Numbered from the stretch's first letter, positions 1 through 7,157 are shown. The stretch is 8,305 bases of DNA from Pseudomonadota bacterium (GCA_023390905.1 JAEWBY010000009.1:1-8305), one strand, 5' to 3'. The notes: generated from the sequence alone by a model not told the origin. A program made the numbers and translations.

Positions 1-2
1 GC

Positions 3-1499
<1,497 letters not shown>

Positions 1500-1535
1500 A
1501 CCGCCGCACAGTGCACACTGTCATGGACAGGTGAT

Positions 1536-1574
1536 CGCGCGGGCAGGGCCTTGTATCGGGGCCAGGCCCGCGCG
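1536..1574 (+). terminator. GC-rich hairpin after thiC, possible terminator without U-tract
   Basis: A symmetrical inverted repeat starts 37 bases after the thiC stop. A 9-bp stem (CGCGCGGGC at 1536-1544 with its complement at 1566-1574) is followed by a 2x2 AG/AG internal loop, a 4-bp GGCC/GGCC stem and a 9-base loop (1551-1559). No run of T follows the 3' arm, so it is not a classical intrinsic terminator. It could stabilise the thiC transcript end or assist termination by another route. The structure is read directly; its function is inferred. Confidence 0.45.
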
Positions 1575-1606
1575 ACGCTGGCATCCACCGACACGGAGGC
1601 AAGACC

Positions 1607-2215
1607 ATGCACCAGGCGATCCAGAAGGCACTGAGGGGAATGATCGGGCTGTGGGCGCTGTGCCTGCTTGCGGCCTGCGCGACCGGCCCGCGCATCACCA
1701 GCGATGCGGATCCGTCCGCCGATTTCTCGCGCTACCGGACCTTCGCGTTCTATTCACCGCTGGCGCTTGAAAGCCACGGCTACACGACGCTGATCAGCGG
1801 TCGCCTGAAGGCGGCCGCGCGCGCGCAGATGGAATCGCGCGGTTATGCATACGACGAGAAATCGCCCGACCTGTGGTTGAACATCAACGCCTACATGCAG
1901 GACAAGACCGACGTGGTCAGCATGCCGGATGTGGACTACAACTATTACTACAGCTATCGGGCGCGCGGCTATGTGGCCATTCCGTACTGGTACGACCGCA
2001 CCAATGTCTACCAGTACACCGAGGGCACGCTGAATTTCGATCTGATCGACGCGCGCCGCAACCAGCTCGTCTGGGAGGGCATCGCCGTGGGTCGCGTGGC
2101 CAGGATGAAGCCGGAGCAGCGCGAGGCCCGTCTGAACCAGGCGGTCGCCGACATCTTCGCGCGGTTCCCGTATCGCGCCGGCAGCAGCGCGCCTTCGACG
2201 CCGGCGCAGCGCTGA
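1607..2215 (+). CDS. DUF4136-type outer-membrane lipoprotein
   Basis: This is a 202-residue probable envelope lipoprotein of unknown function. The N-terminus is a lipoprotein signal: a charged start, a hydrophobic stretch (residues 11-23) and the lipobox LAAC with the acylated Cys at 24. Residue +2 is Ala rather than Asp, which in enterobacterial sorting rules favours the outer membrane. The mature part begins with the D(F/Y)S-x-Y-x-T-F segment (DFSRYRTFAF, about residues 39-48) typical of DUF4136 proteins. It continues with a Tyr-rich central stretch (about residues 109-135) and a LVWEGIAVGR segment late in the protein, also typical of the family. GGAGG at 1595-1599, 7 bases before the ATG, supports the start. 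It is separated from thiC by 107 bases and a hairpin, so it is probably transcribed on its own. The family assignment is by recalled resemblance. The molecular role is unknown. Confidence 0.82.
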   Translation: MHQAIQKALRGMIGLWALCLLAACATGPRITSDADPSADFSRYRTFAFYSPLALESHGYTTLISGRLKAAARAQMESRGYAYDEKSPDLWLNINAYMQDKTDVVSMPDVDYNYYYSYRARGYVAIPYWYDRTNVYQYTEGTLNFDLIDARRNQLVWEGIAVGRVARMKPEQREARLNQAVADIFARFPYRAGSSAPSTPAQR

Positions 2216-2294
2216 GCCAGCCAGGCAGATGGCGCGTCATGCCGCCACCGCTACAGGCGAGGGCCGTCGCGGAATCCGTAGTGAAGGTCGCCGG

Positions 2295-2324
2295 CTGACT
2301 TCGGTGCAGGTTATCCACTAGGCT
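2295..2324 (+). promoter_or_regulatory. Candidate promoter for the channel-like gene
   Basis: CTGACT (2295-2300) resembles a -35 element and TAGGCT (2319-2324) a -10 element, with an 18-base spacer. Transcription would start near 2331, about 24 bases before the ATG at 2355. Neither hexamer is perfect and the region has no other supporting signal. Confidence 0.35.
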
Positions 2325-2337
2325 CTGCGCACCCTTC

Positions 2338-2358
2338 ATGGATGCACGAACCACATGA
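2338..2358 (+). other. Possible six-codon leader ORF overlapping the channel start
   Basis: An ATG at 2338 opens a frame of six codons (MDARTT) that stops with TGA at 2356-2358. This stop overlaps the ATG at 2355 in an ATGA arrangement. No Shine-Dalgarno sequence precedes either ATG, so the minileader could load ribosomes for the channel gene by termination-reinitiation. So short a frame can occur by chance. Confidence 0.2.
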
Positions 2359-3053
2359 CCAGCTCATGGTTGCGATGGAGTGTCACCGCGCGCCGGCATC
2401 CCTCGGCGTGGCTGCTCTGCGTGCAGTTGGCCGGCATCCTGCTGTATCCGTTGATGGAGGGCGCGGCGGGCGGGCGCGCCGTGTTCGGGGCGCTCGGCAT
2501 CCTGGTGCTCGCGCTGTCGCTGTGGGTGGTCAATCGCGGGCCATCGAGCCTGTGGGTGGCCGTCGCGCTGGCGCTGCCTTCGGTCGTGCTGTCGCTGGTG
2601 GCGGCGGCCATCGGCAACGTCGCGTTGCAGACCTTCGCGCATCTGCTGGAAAGCGCGCTGTACTTCTACACGGCCGGCAGCCTGATCGCCTACATGCTGC
2701 AGGATCACCAGGTCACCACCGATGAACTCTACGCCGCCGGCGCGACCTTCACTCTGCTGGCGTGGGCGTTCGCATTCGCGTTCTCGGTATGCCAGCAGTG
2801 GTATCCGGGCAGTTTCATCGCCGCCGTGCATCCGGAGCAGCCGCGCACGTGGATGGAATTGCTCTCGCTGAGTTTCAGCCTGCTGTCCGGCGTGGGTCTG
2901 AGCGACATCGTGCCGGTGCAGCCGCAGGCGCGGGCGCTGGTGATGCTCGAGCAATTCGCCGGCGTCATGTACATCGCGCTGGTGGTCTCGCGGCTGATCG
3001 GATTGACGACGCTGAAGATGACCCTGCGCCGCGATTCGGATGGCGATCCCTGA
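2355..3053 (+). CDS. Six-helix potassium-channel-like membrane protein with atypical filter
   Basis: This is a 232-residue inner-membrane protein. Hydrophobic segments lie at about residues 17-33, 43-59, 65-86, 94-114, 127-148 and 196-216. A pore-like re-entrant stretch at about 166-184 falls between the fifth and sixth, which is the layout of a 6TM/one-pore ion channel (Ion_trans_2 type). The segment after the pore, DIVPVQPQARALVMLEQ, matches the way bacterial K+ channels leave the filter (GDI-x-P-x-T-x-x-AR-x-x-x-x-E), and the last helix (GVMYIALVVSRLIG) is also channel-like. At the filter position it has SGVGLSD (178-184) instead of TVGYGD, so K+ selectivity is doubtful. There is no cytoplasmic RCK domain. 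The C-terminus is a short charged tail. The start at 2355 has no clear ribosome-binding site but is the only early ATG in frame. Channel ancestry is well supported; the permeating ion, if any, is unknown. Confidence 0.8.
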   Translation: MTSSWLRWSVTARRHPSAWLLCVQLAGILLYPLMEGAAGGRAVFGALGILVLALSLWVVNRGPSSLWVAVALALPSVVLSLVAAAIGNVALQTFAHLLESALYFYTAGSLIAYMLQDHQVTTDELYAAGATFTLLAWAFAFAFSVCQQWYPGSFIAAVHPEQPRTWMELLSLSFSLLSGVGLSDIVPVQPQARALVMLEQFAGVMYIALVVSRLIGLTTLKMTLRRDSDGDP

Positions 3054-3071
3054 GCCGGCCGTGTCGGGCAG

Positions 3072-3103
3072 AAAAAAAAGCCCGCTTGCGCGGGCTTTTT
3101 TTG
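3072..3103. terminator. Bidirectional intrinsic terminator between channel gene and ppa
   Basis: Eight A (3072-3079), stem arm GCCCGC (3080-3085), loop TTGC, arm GCGGGC (3090-3095) and seven T (3096-3102) form a 6-bp GC stem. A:T pairs extend it to 13 bp. It reads as an intrinsic terminator in both directions. It lies 19 bases after the stop of the plus-strand channel gene and 16 bases after the stop of the minus-strand ppa gene, so it can end both transcripts. Confidence 0.95.
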
Positions 3104-3118
3104 TAATGAGCGGGCGGA

Positions 3119-3655
3119 TTACTTGTTGAGATCCGCGTAGCGCTGCATCGCTTCGACGAGCACCTGCTTGGCTTCGGCGGCGGTGCCCCAGCCGTCGATC
3201 TTGACCCACTTGCCCTTCTCCAGATCCTTGTAGTGCTCGAAGAAGTGGCCGATGCGCTCCAGCCAGTGGCCGCTGACCTGATCGATGTCGGCGATGTGCT
3301 TGTAGCCGGAGAATACTTTTTCCACCGGCACGGCGAGCAGCTTTTCATCGCTGCCGGCTTCGTCGGTCATGCGCAGCACGCCGACCGGACGGCAGCGGAT
3401 CACCGAACCGGGAATCAGCGGCAGCGGCAGCACGACCAGCACGTCGGCCGGGTCGCCATCGCCGCACTGGGTATGCGGCACGTAGCCGTAGTTGCAGGGG
3501 TAGCGCATCGGCGTGGAGAGGATGCGGTCGACGAAGATCGCGCCGCTTTCCTTGTCCACTTCGTACTTCACCGGTTCTGAGTCCTTCGGGATCTCGATGA
3601 TGACGTTGATTTCTTCCGGCGGGTTCTTGCCGGTCGAGACATGGTCCAGACCCAT
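3119..3655 (-). CDS. ppa: Inorganic pyrophosphatase (family I, soluble)
   Basis: This cytoplasmic Mg2+-dependent enzyme hydrolyses pyrophosphate to two phosphates and so drives biosynthetic reactions that release PPi. The 178-residue length matches the E. coli enzyme (176). Active-site residues are in register: K30, R44 and Y56 (within YPCNYGYVPHT), the metal-binding DGDPAD (D66, D68, D71), D98 in MTDEAG, and D103/K105. The segment HFFEHYKDLEKGKWVK (about residues 138-153) is essentially the E. coli sequence. One difference is Ala70 where E. coli has Val inside the signature. The start is fixed by GGAG on the minus strand at 3665-3668, 9 bases before the ATG. It is a single gene, convergent with the channel gene and divergent from the transglycosylase gene. 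Confidence 0.97.
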   Translation of the reverse strand: MGLDHVSTGKNPPEEINVIIEIPKDSEPVKYEVDKESGAIFVDRILSTPMRYPCNYGYVPHTQCGDGDPADVLVVLPLPLIPGSVIRCRPVGVLRMTDEAGSDEKLLAVPVEKVFSGYKHIADIDQVSGHWLERIGHFFEHYKDLEKGKWVKIDGWGTAAEAKQVLVEAMQRYADLNK

Positions 3656-3693
3656 GATGCGTTGCTCCAGCGTGCGGATTGACAGGGGGGCCG

Positions 3694-3699
3694 ATTCTA
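3694..3699 (-). promoter_or_regulatory. Candidate -10 element for ppa
   Basis: On the minus strand this reads TAGAAT, one mismatch from TATAAT. It would place the transcript start near 3687, giving a leader of about 30 bases that contains the ribosome-binding site. No good -35 hexamer is visible at the usual spacing, so the call is tentative. Confidence 0.35.
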
Positions 3700-3789
3700 C
3701 GCGCTTGCCTGTTGCGGCGCAGCAGCGGCAGGCGGCCGGCGCGCGGCGGGCCTGACGTTGTGTGGAGACTCTGCTCAGCCGGACCGCAC

Positions 3790-3795
3790 TAGACT
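3790..3795 (+). promoter_or_regulatory. Candidate -10 element close to the transglycosylase start
   Basis: TAGACT lies 9 bases upstream of the ATG at 3805. If used, transcription would start at about 3802-3805, making the mRNA leaderless or nearly so. This fits the lack of any Shine-Dalgarno sequence before that ATG. No clear -35 is visible. Confidence 0.28.
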
Positions 3796-3804
3796 TCCGG
3801 CCCC

Positions 3805-4590
3805 ATGCGCCATTCCACCGCCCTCGCCCCGCTGCTCGCGGCCCTGCTGCTGACCTCCGTCCCGGCCGCGGACGCGCGGACGGTCTATCGGTGCGTGCGC
3901 GACGGCACGGTCAGCCTGGAGACCGCGCCGGAGCCCGGTTCGCGCTGCCAGGCCCGGCAGATCGATGACAACGCCGTGCAGACGCCCAACCTGTGGGGCA
4001 GCATGGGCGTATTCAGCGGCACGCTGTACGAGCGCGAACAGGACGGCCAGCTCGTCTACAGCACGCGCAATCTGCCTGGCTCCAGGGTGTATCTGCGCTT
4101 CACCGTGGCCACGCCACCGGGTGAGCCGGCGCATCCGGGGCTCGGCAAGGTGGGGCGCCCACGGCTTGATGCATATTCCACCGATTTCCGCACGGCCGCG
4201 CGCAGGACCGGCGTGGACGATGCCTGGTTGCGCGCGGTCGCGCATGCCGAAAGCGACTTCAATGCCGCGGCGGTTTCGCCCAAGGGCGCCAAGGGCGTGA
4301 TGCAGTTGACGCCGGACGTGGCGAACGAATACGGCGTCACTGATCCGTTTTCATCCACGCAATCCATCGATGCCGGCGCCCGCCACCTCAAGGCGCTGAT
4401 GCGCCGCTACAAGGGCGATCTGACGCTGGTGGCGGCGGCGTACAACGCGGGGATCGGAGCGGTCACGCGCTATGGCGGCGTGCCGCCCTACAGCGAGACG
4501 CAGGAATATGTCGCCAAGGTGACCGCGCTGTACGAACTCTACCTGCGCGCCCTCGGGCGCAAGAAGGAACCGGAGCGTCCCGCGCTGTAG
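3805..4590 (+). CDS. Exported lytic transglycosylase (DUF4124 + SLT domain)
   Basis: This 261-residue secreted murein hydrolase is expected to cleave peptidoglycan glycan strands in the periplasm, leaving 1,6-anhydromuramic ends. A signal peptide covers residues 1-24 (hydrophobic 6-19, likely cleavage after ADA). Residues 27-50 (YRCVRDG, with Cys 30 and 48) resemble the small DUF4124 domain. A linker follows, and the SLT domain runs from about 122 to 245. The catalytic acid should be E149 in AVAHAESDFN, followed by SPKGAKGVMQLTP (158-170), AAYNAGIGAV and a GGVPPYSETQEYV segment, all hallmark motifs of family 1 lytic transglycosylases. No ribosome-binding site precedes the ATG, which may be leaderless. 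The enzyme class is secure; the paralogue (and so the gene symbol) cannot be decided. It may be soluble in the periplasm, since no lipobox is present. Confidence 0.93.
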   Translation: MRHSTALAPLLAALLLTSVPAADARTVYRCVRDGTVSLETAPEPGSRCQARQIDDNAVQTPNLWGSMGVFSGTLYEREQDGQLVYSTRNLPGSRVYLRFTVATPPGEPAHPGLGKVGRPRLDAYSTDFRTAARRTGVDDAWLRAVAHAESDFNAAAVSPKGAKGVMQLTPDVANEYGVTDPFSSTQSIDAGARHLKALMRRYKGDLTLVAAAYNAGIGAVTRYGGVPPYSETQEYVAKVTALYELYLRALGRKKEPERPAL

Positions 4591-4626
4591 CCGGCGGCCG
4601 GCCTGCTGCGTCTTCACCCGGTTTTC

Positions 4627-4655
4627 GTCCGTGCCTGCCTATCGTGCAGGCGGAC
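4627..4655 (+). repeat. Small inverted repeat upstream of the glycine-zipper gene
   Basis: GTCCG (4627-4631) pairs with CGGAC (4651-4655), and CCTGC (4634-4638) pairs with GCAGG (4646-4650). There is a 2-base bulge on the left arm and a 7-base loop. It lies between the transglycosylase stop and the next gene, ending 13 bases before the next gene's Shine-Dalgarno sequence. It may be a weak terminator or a leader hairpin. No T-run follows. Confidence 0.35.
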
Positions 4656-4668
4656 TGAAGGACACCGC

Positions 4669-4674
4669 AGGAGG
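4669..4674 (+). promoter_or_regulatory. Shine-Dalgarno that sets the start at 4682
   Basis: A perfect AGGAGG lies 7 bases upstream of the ATG at 4682. An in-frame ATG-less extension up to an alternative start at 4631 has no such signal and would cover this site and the inverted repeat, so 4682 is preferred. Confidence 0.85.
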
Positions 4675-4681
4675 ACTTGCG

Positions 4682-5185
4682 ATGAAACGACGCGTTTTCA
4701 GCGCCCCGGATCTGGCCACGGCCGAGCAGGCGATCGGCGCCGCGCTGCGCGTGGGCATACGGCCCGGCCATGCGGCCGTGCTCGCCCATTCGGACATCGA
4801 AATGAACGCCGTGCCGGATGCGGAAAAGGAAGCCTCGCCGACCGATTTCAAGCCGGCCGCGCTGCGCGGCATCATCGGCGGTGGCCTGGTCGGCCTGATC
4901 GCCGGACTCATCGGCATGTGGGTACCGCAGGTGGGGTTTCATCCGGCCGGTGTCATCGTGACCGTGGTCGTGGGTGCGCTGGTCGGCGGCTGGGCCGGTG
5001 CGCTGGCCGGGGCGACCGTGCCGAGCGAACCGCGCCGCGACTTCGATCGGGAAATCGAGGCCGGCAAGGTGCTGGTGGTCATCGACGAGGAAGACGAGGC
5101 GCTGCTGGAACGCGCCAGCCAGGCCATCGCTGCCATGCGTGGCATGCGGGCGCTGCAACAGGTGCCGCACGGCCTGCTGGGGTGA
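4682..5185 (+). CDS. Glycine-zipper inner-membrane protein, DUF1269-like
   Basis: This is a 167-residue membrane protein whose function I do not recognise. A soluble N-terminal part (about 1-60, starting MKRRVFSAPDLATAEQAI) looks like half of an alpha/beta sandwich. It is followed by two glycine-rich membrane segments, about 62-82 (RGIIGGGLVGLIAGLIG) and 88-112 (VVVGALVGGWAGALAGA). A soluble C-terminal part (about 118-158) carries KVLVVIDEEDEALLERA, a beta-alpha unit. Two ferredoxin-like halves flanking a Gly-zipper hairpin resemble DUF1269-type and stress-associated membrane proteins, but this is recalled similarity only. The start follows a perfect AGGAGG. It lies 91 bases downstream of the transglycosylase gene with a hairpin between, so co-transcription is possible but not shown. 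Confidence 0.75.
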   Translation: MKRRVFSAPDLATAEQAIGAALRVGIRPGHAAVLAHSDIEMNAVPDAEKEASPTDFKPAALRGIIGGGLVGLIAGLIGMWVPQVGFHPAGVIVTVVVGALVGGWAGALAGATVPSEPRRDFDREIEAGKVLVVIDEEDEALLERASQAIAAMRGMRALQQVPHGLLG

Positions 5186-5191
5186 GGCTCC

Positions 5192-5214
5192 TGCGGGTGA
5201 GCCTGTCACCCGCA
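5192..5214 (+). terminator. Hairpin, likely weak terminator after the glycine-zipper gene
   Basis: A perfect 9-bp inverted repeat (TGCGGGTGA at 5192-5200, its complement at 5206-5214) with a 5-base loop starts 6 bases after the stop codon. Only TTAAGT follows, so the T-tract is poor. Its position directly after a stop favours a transcript-end function. Confidence 0.5.
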
Positions 5215-5275
5215 TTAAGTGACAACTGACACTACGTTCGCAGGGGTGCGGTGGGTAACGTGGCGGCATCCACCT

Positions 5276-5279
5276 GGAG
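5276..5279 (+). promoter_or_regulatory. Shine-Dalgarno that sets the start at 5288
   Basis: GGAG lies 8 bases before the ATG at 5288. The in-frame ATG at 5219 would add 23 residues without membrane or family character and has no ribosome-binding site, so 5288 is chosen. Confidence 0.65.
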
Positions 5280-5287
5280 CGCCCGAC

Positions 5288-5809
5288 ATGCCTGCCGCGA
5301 TCACCCTGACCACGCTGACTCCCTATCTCGCCACGGCCGGCATCGGCTGGATGATGTATCGCCGCATCCGCCGCAGCTTCGGCCGCCAACCGTGGCAGCC
5401 CAGCCGCAATGGTGTGCGCGTGGCGCTGTTGCTGTTCCTGCTGGGCATGTTGGCTTTCGGTGCGGTGTTCCTGCCTGATGTGCGCCTGGGCGTGGGCATC
5501 GGACTGGTCGCCGGCGCGGCACTGGGTGCCTTCGCGCTCAAGCACACGCGTGTGGAATGGCATCAGGACGCCGCCAGCTACGTGCCCAATCCGTGGATCG
5601 GCGGCGCGTTGACGCTGTTGCTGATCGGCCGGCTCGCGTGGCGATGGTCGCAGGGGGCGTTCGCCGATGGCGCGGCCGCCACCGCGCAGCAGGCCAGTCC
5701 GTTGACGATGGGGTTCGCCGCGACGCTGGTCGGCTACTTCCTGCTGCTCCACATCGGGCTGTGGTGGCGCATGCGCCAGCTCGGCTCAACGCGCGCGGCG
5801 ATGCTTTGA
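5288..5809 (+). CDS. CcdC/DUF1453-like multi-pass membrane protein
   Basis: This is a 173-residue inner-membrane protein of unknown function. Five hydrophobic segments are visible at about residues 6-24, 43-62, 66-84, 102-119 and 139-160. A basic loop after the first helix reads YRRIRRSFGRQP (24-35). Between helices three and four comes a T-x-V-E-W...Y-V-P-N-P-W-I-G segment (87-105), followed by a hydrophobic stretch ending GRLAWRW. This combination resembles the CcdC/DUF1453 group, whose role is not defined; the resemblance is from memory. The 3' end overlaps the convergent minus-strand SDR-like gene by 24 bases (5786-5809), with no terminator between them. It could be co-transcribed with the glycine-zipper gene if the hairpin at 5192-5214 is leaky. 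Confidence 0.75.
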   Translation: MPAAITLTTLTPYLATAGIGWMMYRRIRRSFGRQPWQPSRNGVRVALLLFLLGMLAFGAVFLPDVRLGVGIGLVAGAALGAFALKHTRVEWHQDAASYVPNPWIGGALTLLLIGRLAWRWSQGAFADGAAATAQQASPLTMGFAATLVGYFLLLHIGLWWRMRQLGSTRAAML

Positions 5810-6439
5810 ACCGATGCGGGCCGATTCGATGACGTGAACGCCGGGGATCGCCTCGTGCGCGGCATCGAGCAGCGTTGCCGCGACCGCGCTCGCCGGCACC
5901 ATGCGCCAGCGCGGCGGCAACCAGCGCCCCACTGCACCCAGCACACGCTGGGCGGCCTGTTCCATCGGCCGACGGCGTTCGCGGCTTCCACCCAGCAATC
6001 CCGGCCGCACCAGCGTGAGCGATTCGAACGCCATCGCGCGCAGGGCGTGTTCCAGTTCGCCCTTGGTGCGCGAATAGAAAATCGGTGATCGCCGGTCCGC
6101 GCCCATCGCCGAGGTCAATGCGAAACTCCGCGCACCGTGCTGTCGTGCGTAGCGCGCGAAGCGCAGCGGAAAATCGTGGTCCACGCGACGGAAGGCCTCG
6201 CGGCTGCCCGCATCGCGAATCGTGGTGCCCAGCGCGCACACCACCGCATCGATCGGCTGATCGGGCAGCCGATCTTCCAGATGCTCGAAGTCCAGCACGG
6301 GATTGATCAGCTTCGGATGCGGCGACAGTGCGCGGCGCGTCGGCGCGATGACGCATTCGATGCCGGGATCGGCCAGCGCCAGTTCCAGGCTCGCGCGTCC
6401 GACCAGCCCGGTGGCGCCCAGCAACAGCAACGTGCGCAT
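5786..6439 (-). CDS. NAD(P)-binding atypical SDR, HTATIP2/NmrA-like
   Basis: This is a 217-residue cytoplasmic Rossmann-fold protein. The N-terminus MRTLLLLGATGLVG carries the dinucleotide-binding GxxGxxG motif (G8, G11, G14). ALTSAMGAD (about residues 108-116) corresponds to the beta-strand with the SDR Ser. YSRTK (about 122-126) is the YxxxK catalytic pair, in the order and spacing of HTATIP2/TIP30-like atypical SDRs (ADxRS...FYxRxKGExE). LTLVRPGLLGG then matches the R-P-G-L-x-G segment typical of these proteins. The substrate is unknown; many members act as reductases or bind NADPH without known catalysis. The start at 6439 is preferred over longer in-frame ATGs because the Rossmann strand begins there and GGAG lies 6 bases upstream on the minus strand (6446-6449). 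It overlaps the preceding plus-strand gene tail to tail. Confidence 0.87.
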   Translation of the reverse strand: MRTLLLLGATGLVGRASLELALADPGIECVIAPTRRALSPHPKLINPVLDFEHLEDRLPDQPIDAVVCALGTTIRDAGSREAFRRVDHDFPLRFARYARQHGARSFALTSAMGADRRSPIFYSRTKGELEHALRAMAFESLTLVRPGLLGGSRERRRPMEQAAQRVLGAVGRWLPPRWRMVPASAVAATLLDAAHEAIPGVHVIESARIGSKHRRAR

Positions 6440-6479
6440 GCTCCGCTCCGCGTGCCGCGTGGAATCGCAGCCATCGCTT

Positions 6480-6485
6480 ATCCTA
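6480..6485 (-). promoter_or_regulatory. Candidate -10 element for the SDR-like gene
   Basis: TAGGAT on the minus strand would start transcription near 6473, about 34 bases before the ATG at 6439. It lies in the 109-base gap shared with the divergent plus-strand gene. The -35 position is poor, so the call is weak. Confidence 0.25.
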
Positions 6486-6548
6486 TGCCAGCCGGCGAAG
6501 CCGCGTTCGGCCTGAATTTCCGCGCCACACACAGAGCCTGCCGATCGC

Positions 6549-6929
6549 ATGAACCTGCCCCTGCATTTCGGATTCCTCGGTGCACTCGAAGCCGGCATCA
6601 TCGCGTTCCTCATCGGGCTTCTCATCTATGCCGGCTGGCAAGCCATCTGCCGGTCGCTGGGCTGGTCGATCGGCCATGCGATCGGCTGGTCGTGCGTGCT
6701 GGCGGTGGCGATCGGCGCCGGTATCGATACCTGGAACCTGTTCTACCTCGGCATGATGAAGCTCGAGTCGCCGTTGTATGCGCGCATTGCGCTGCAGGCC
6801 ATCCATGATCCCGAGTCGCTCGGCGCGCGGGTCATCTGCGAAACATGCGGAGCGCTCGCCGGAGTGGTGTGTGGTTGGCAATGGTTCAGTCGCCACCGAC
6901 ATGAAGAGATCGTTGGGCGCGGCTCCTGA
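6549..6929 (+). CDS. Small three-helix membrane protein, function unknown
   Basis: I do not recognise this 126-residue protein. It has hydrophobic segments at about residues 8-30 and 42-60 and a shorter one at 98-113. The region between the second and third is amphipathic (residues 61-97, with YLGMMKLESPLYARIALQ), and the C-terminal tail is basic with three His (RHRHEE at 115-120). Two Cys (97, 100) form a CETC pair just before the last helix. The start at 6549 has only a weak GAG upstream, but the first hydrophobic helix begins right after it and no better ATG is close. It is divergent from the SDR-like gene across 109 bases. Support for coding is the long frame with membrane-protein hydrophobicity and third-position GC preference. 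Confidence 0.65.
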   Translation: MNLPLHFGFLGALEAGIIAFLIGLLIYAGWQAICRSLGWSIGHAIGWSCVLAVAIGAGIDTWNLFYLGMMKLESPLYARIALQAIHDPESLGARVICETCGALAGVVCGWQWFSRHRHEEIVGRGS

Positions 6930-7157
6930 CAAACGCCTTTTGAACATCGATCTGATAGCCGCATCACGTCGCCATTTCCGGCTGACGTTTTAATCACGGT
7001 TCGCTAACGAAGCGGGTAAACCAAGCGTGTGGCGGCGTGGTTAAGCGCGCGTGCACGTTCATTTCGCGCGGTGGTTTTGATTCAGAACGCAGGGGGCATC
7101 GTCGGCATCGTGCGCTACAGGACGCACTTCCAATTACAAATACCGGAGCCAATGACG
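6930..7157. other. Non-coding stretch before the EF-hand genes
   Basis: This is a non-coding stretch that is less GC-rich near 6930-7015 than its surroundings. I see no protein with family character. A CTGACG (6982-6987) and TAACGA (7005-7010) pair with a 17-base spacer is a weak promoter candidate; it would give a leader of about 140 bases for the EF-hand gene. A short TTCG/CGAA repeat (7000-7011) overlaps it. The last 25 bases carry the ribosome-binding site. A promoter for the downstream cassette must lie here if it is not read through from upstream. Confidence 0.5.
7145..7148 (+). promoter_or_regulatory. Shine-Dalgarno that selects the ATG at 7158
   Basis: GGAG is 3 bases from an ATG at 7152 and 9 bases from the in-frame ATG at 7158. 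The second spacing is normal and the first too short, so 7158 is chosen. The difference is only two residues (Met-Thr). Confidence 0.65.

Noticed and set aside
1518..1530. Inverted repeat CTGTC-ATG-GACAG after thiC
   Set aside because: A 5-bp stem with a 3-base loop is too short to call an operator or terminator next to the much stronger hairpin at 1536-1574.
2311..2319. DnaA-box-like TTATCCACT
   Set aside because: A single 8-of-9 match without further boxes, an AT-rich unwinding region or dnaA/gyrB neighbours. It is probably chance.
2364..3209. Minus-strand open frame of 281 codons opposite the channel gene
   Set aside because: It runs across the terminator and into ppa in the wrong frame, and its Arg/Gln/His-rich product matches no family. 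The sense frame has clear transmembrane periodicity.
4463..5752. Long minus-strand open frame of 429 codons
   Set aside because: It lies antisense to the transglycosylase end, the glycine-zipper gene and the DUF1453-like gene, all of which have family or membrane character and ribosome-binding sites. Its product is His/Gln/Arg-rich low-complexity sequence typical of GC-rich shadow frames.
5538..6356. Minus-strand open frame of 272 codons overlapping the SDR-like gene
   Set aside because: Same strand but a different frame from the Rossmann protein, with an Arg/Ala-rich product lacking motifs. The other frame carries GxxGxxG and YxxxK.
6440..6625. 62-residue N-terminal extension of the SDR-like protein
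   Set aside because: The Rossmann strand begins at the ATG at 6439, which has a GGAG at the right distance. The extension would overlap the divergent membrane-protein gene and has no fold-like character.
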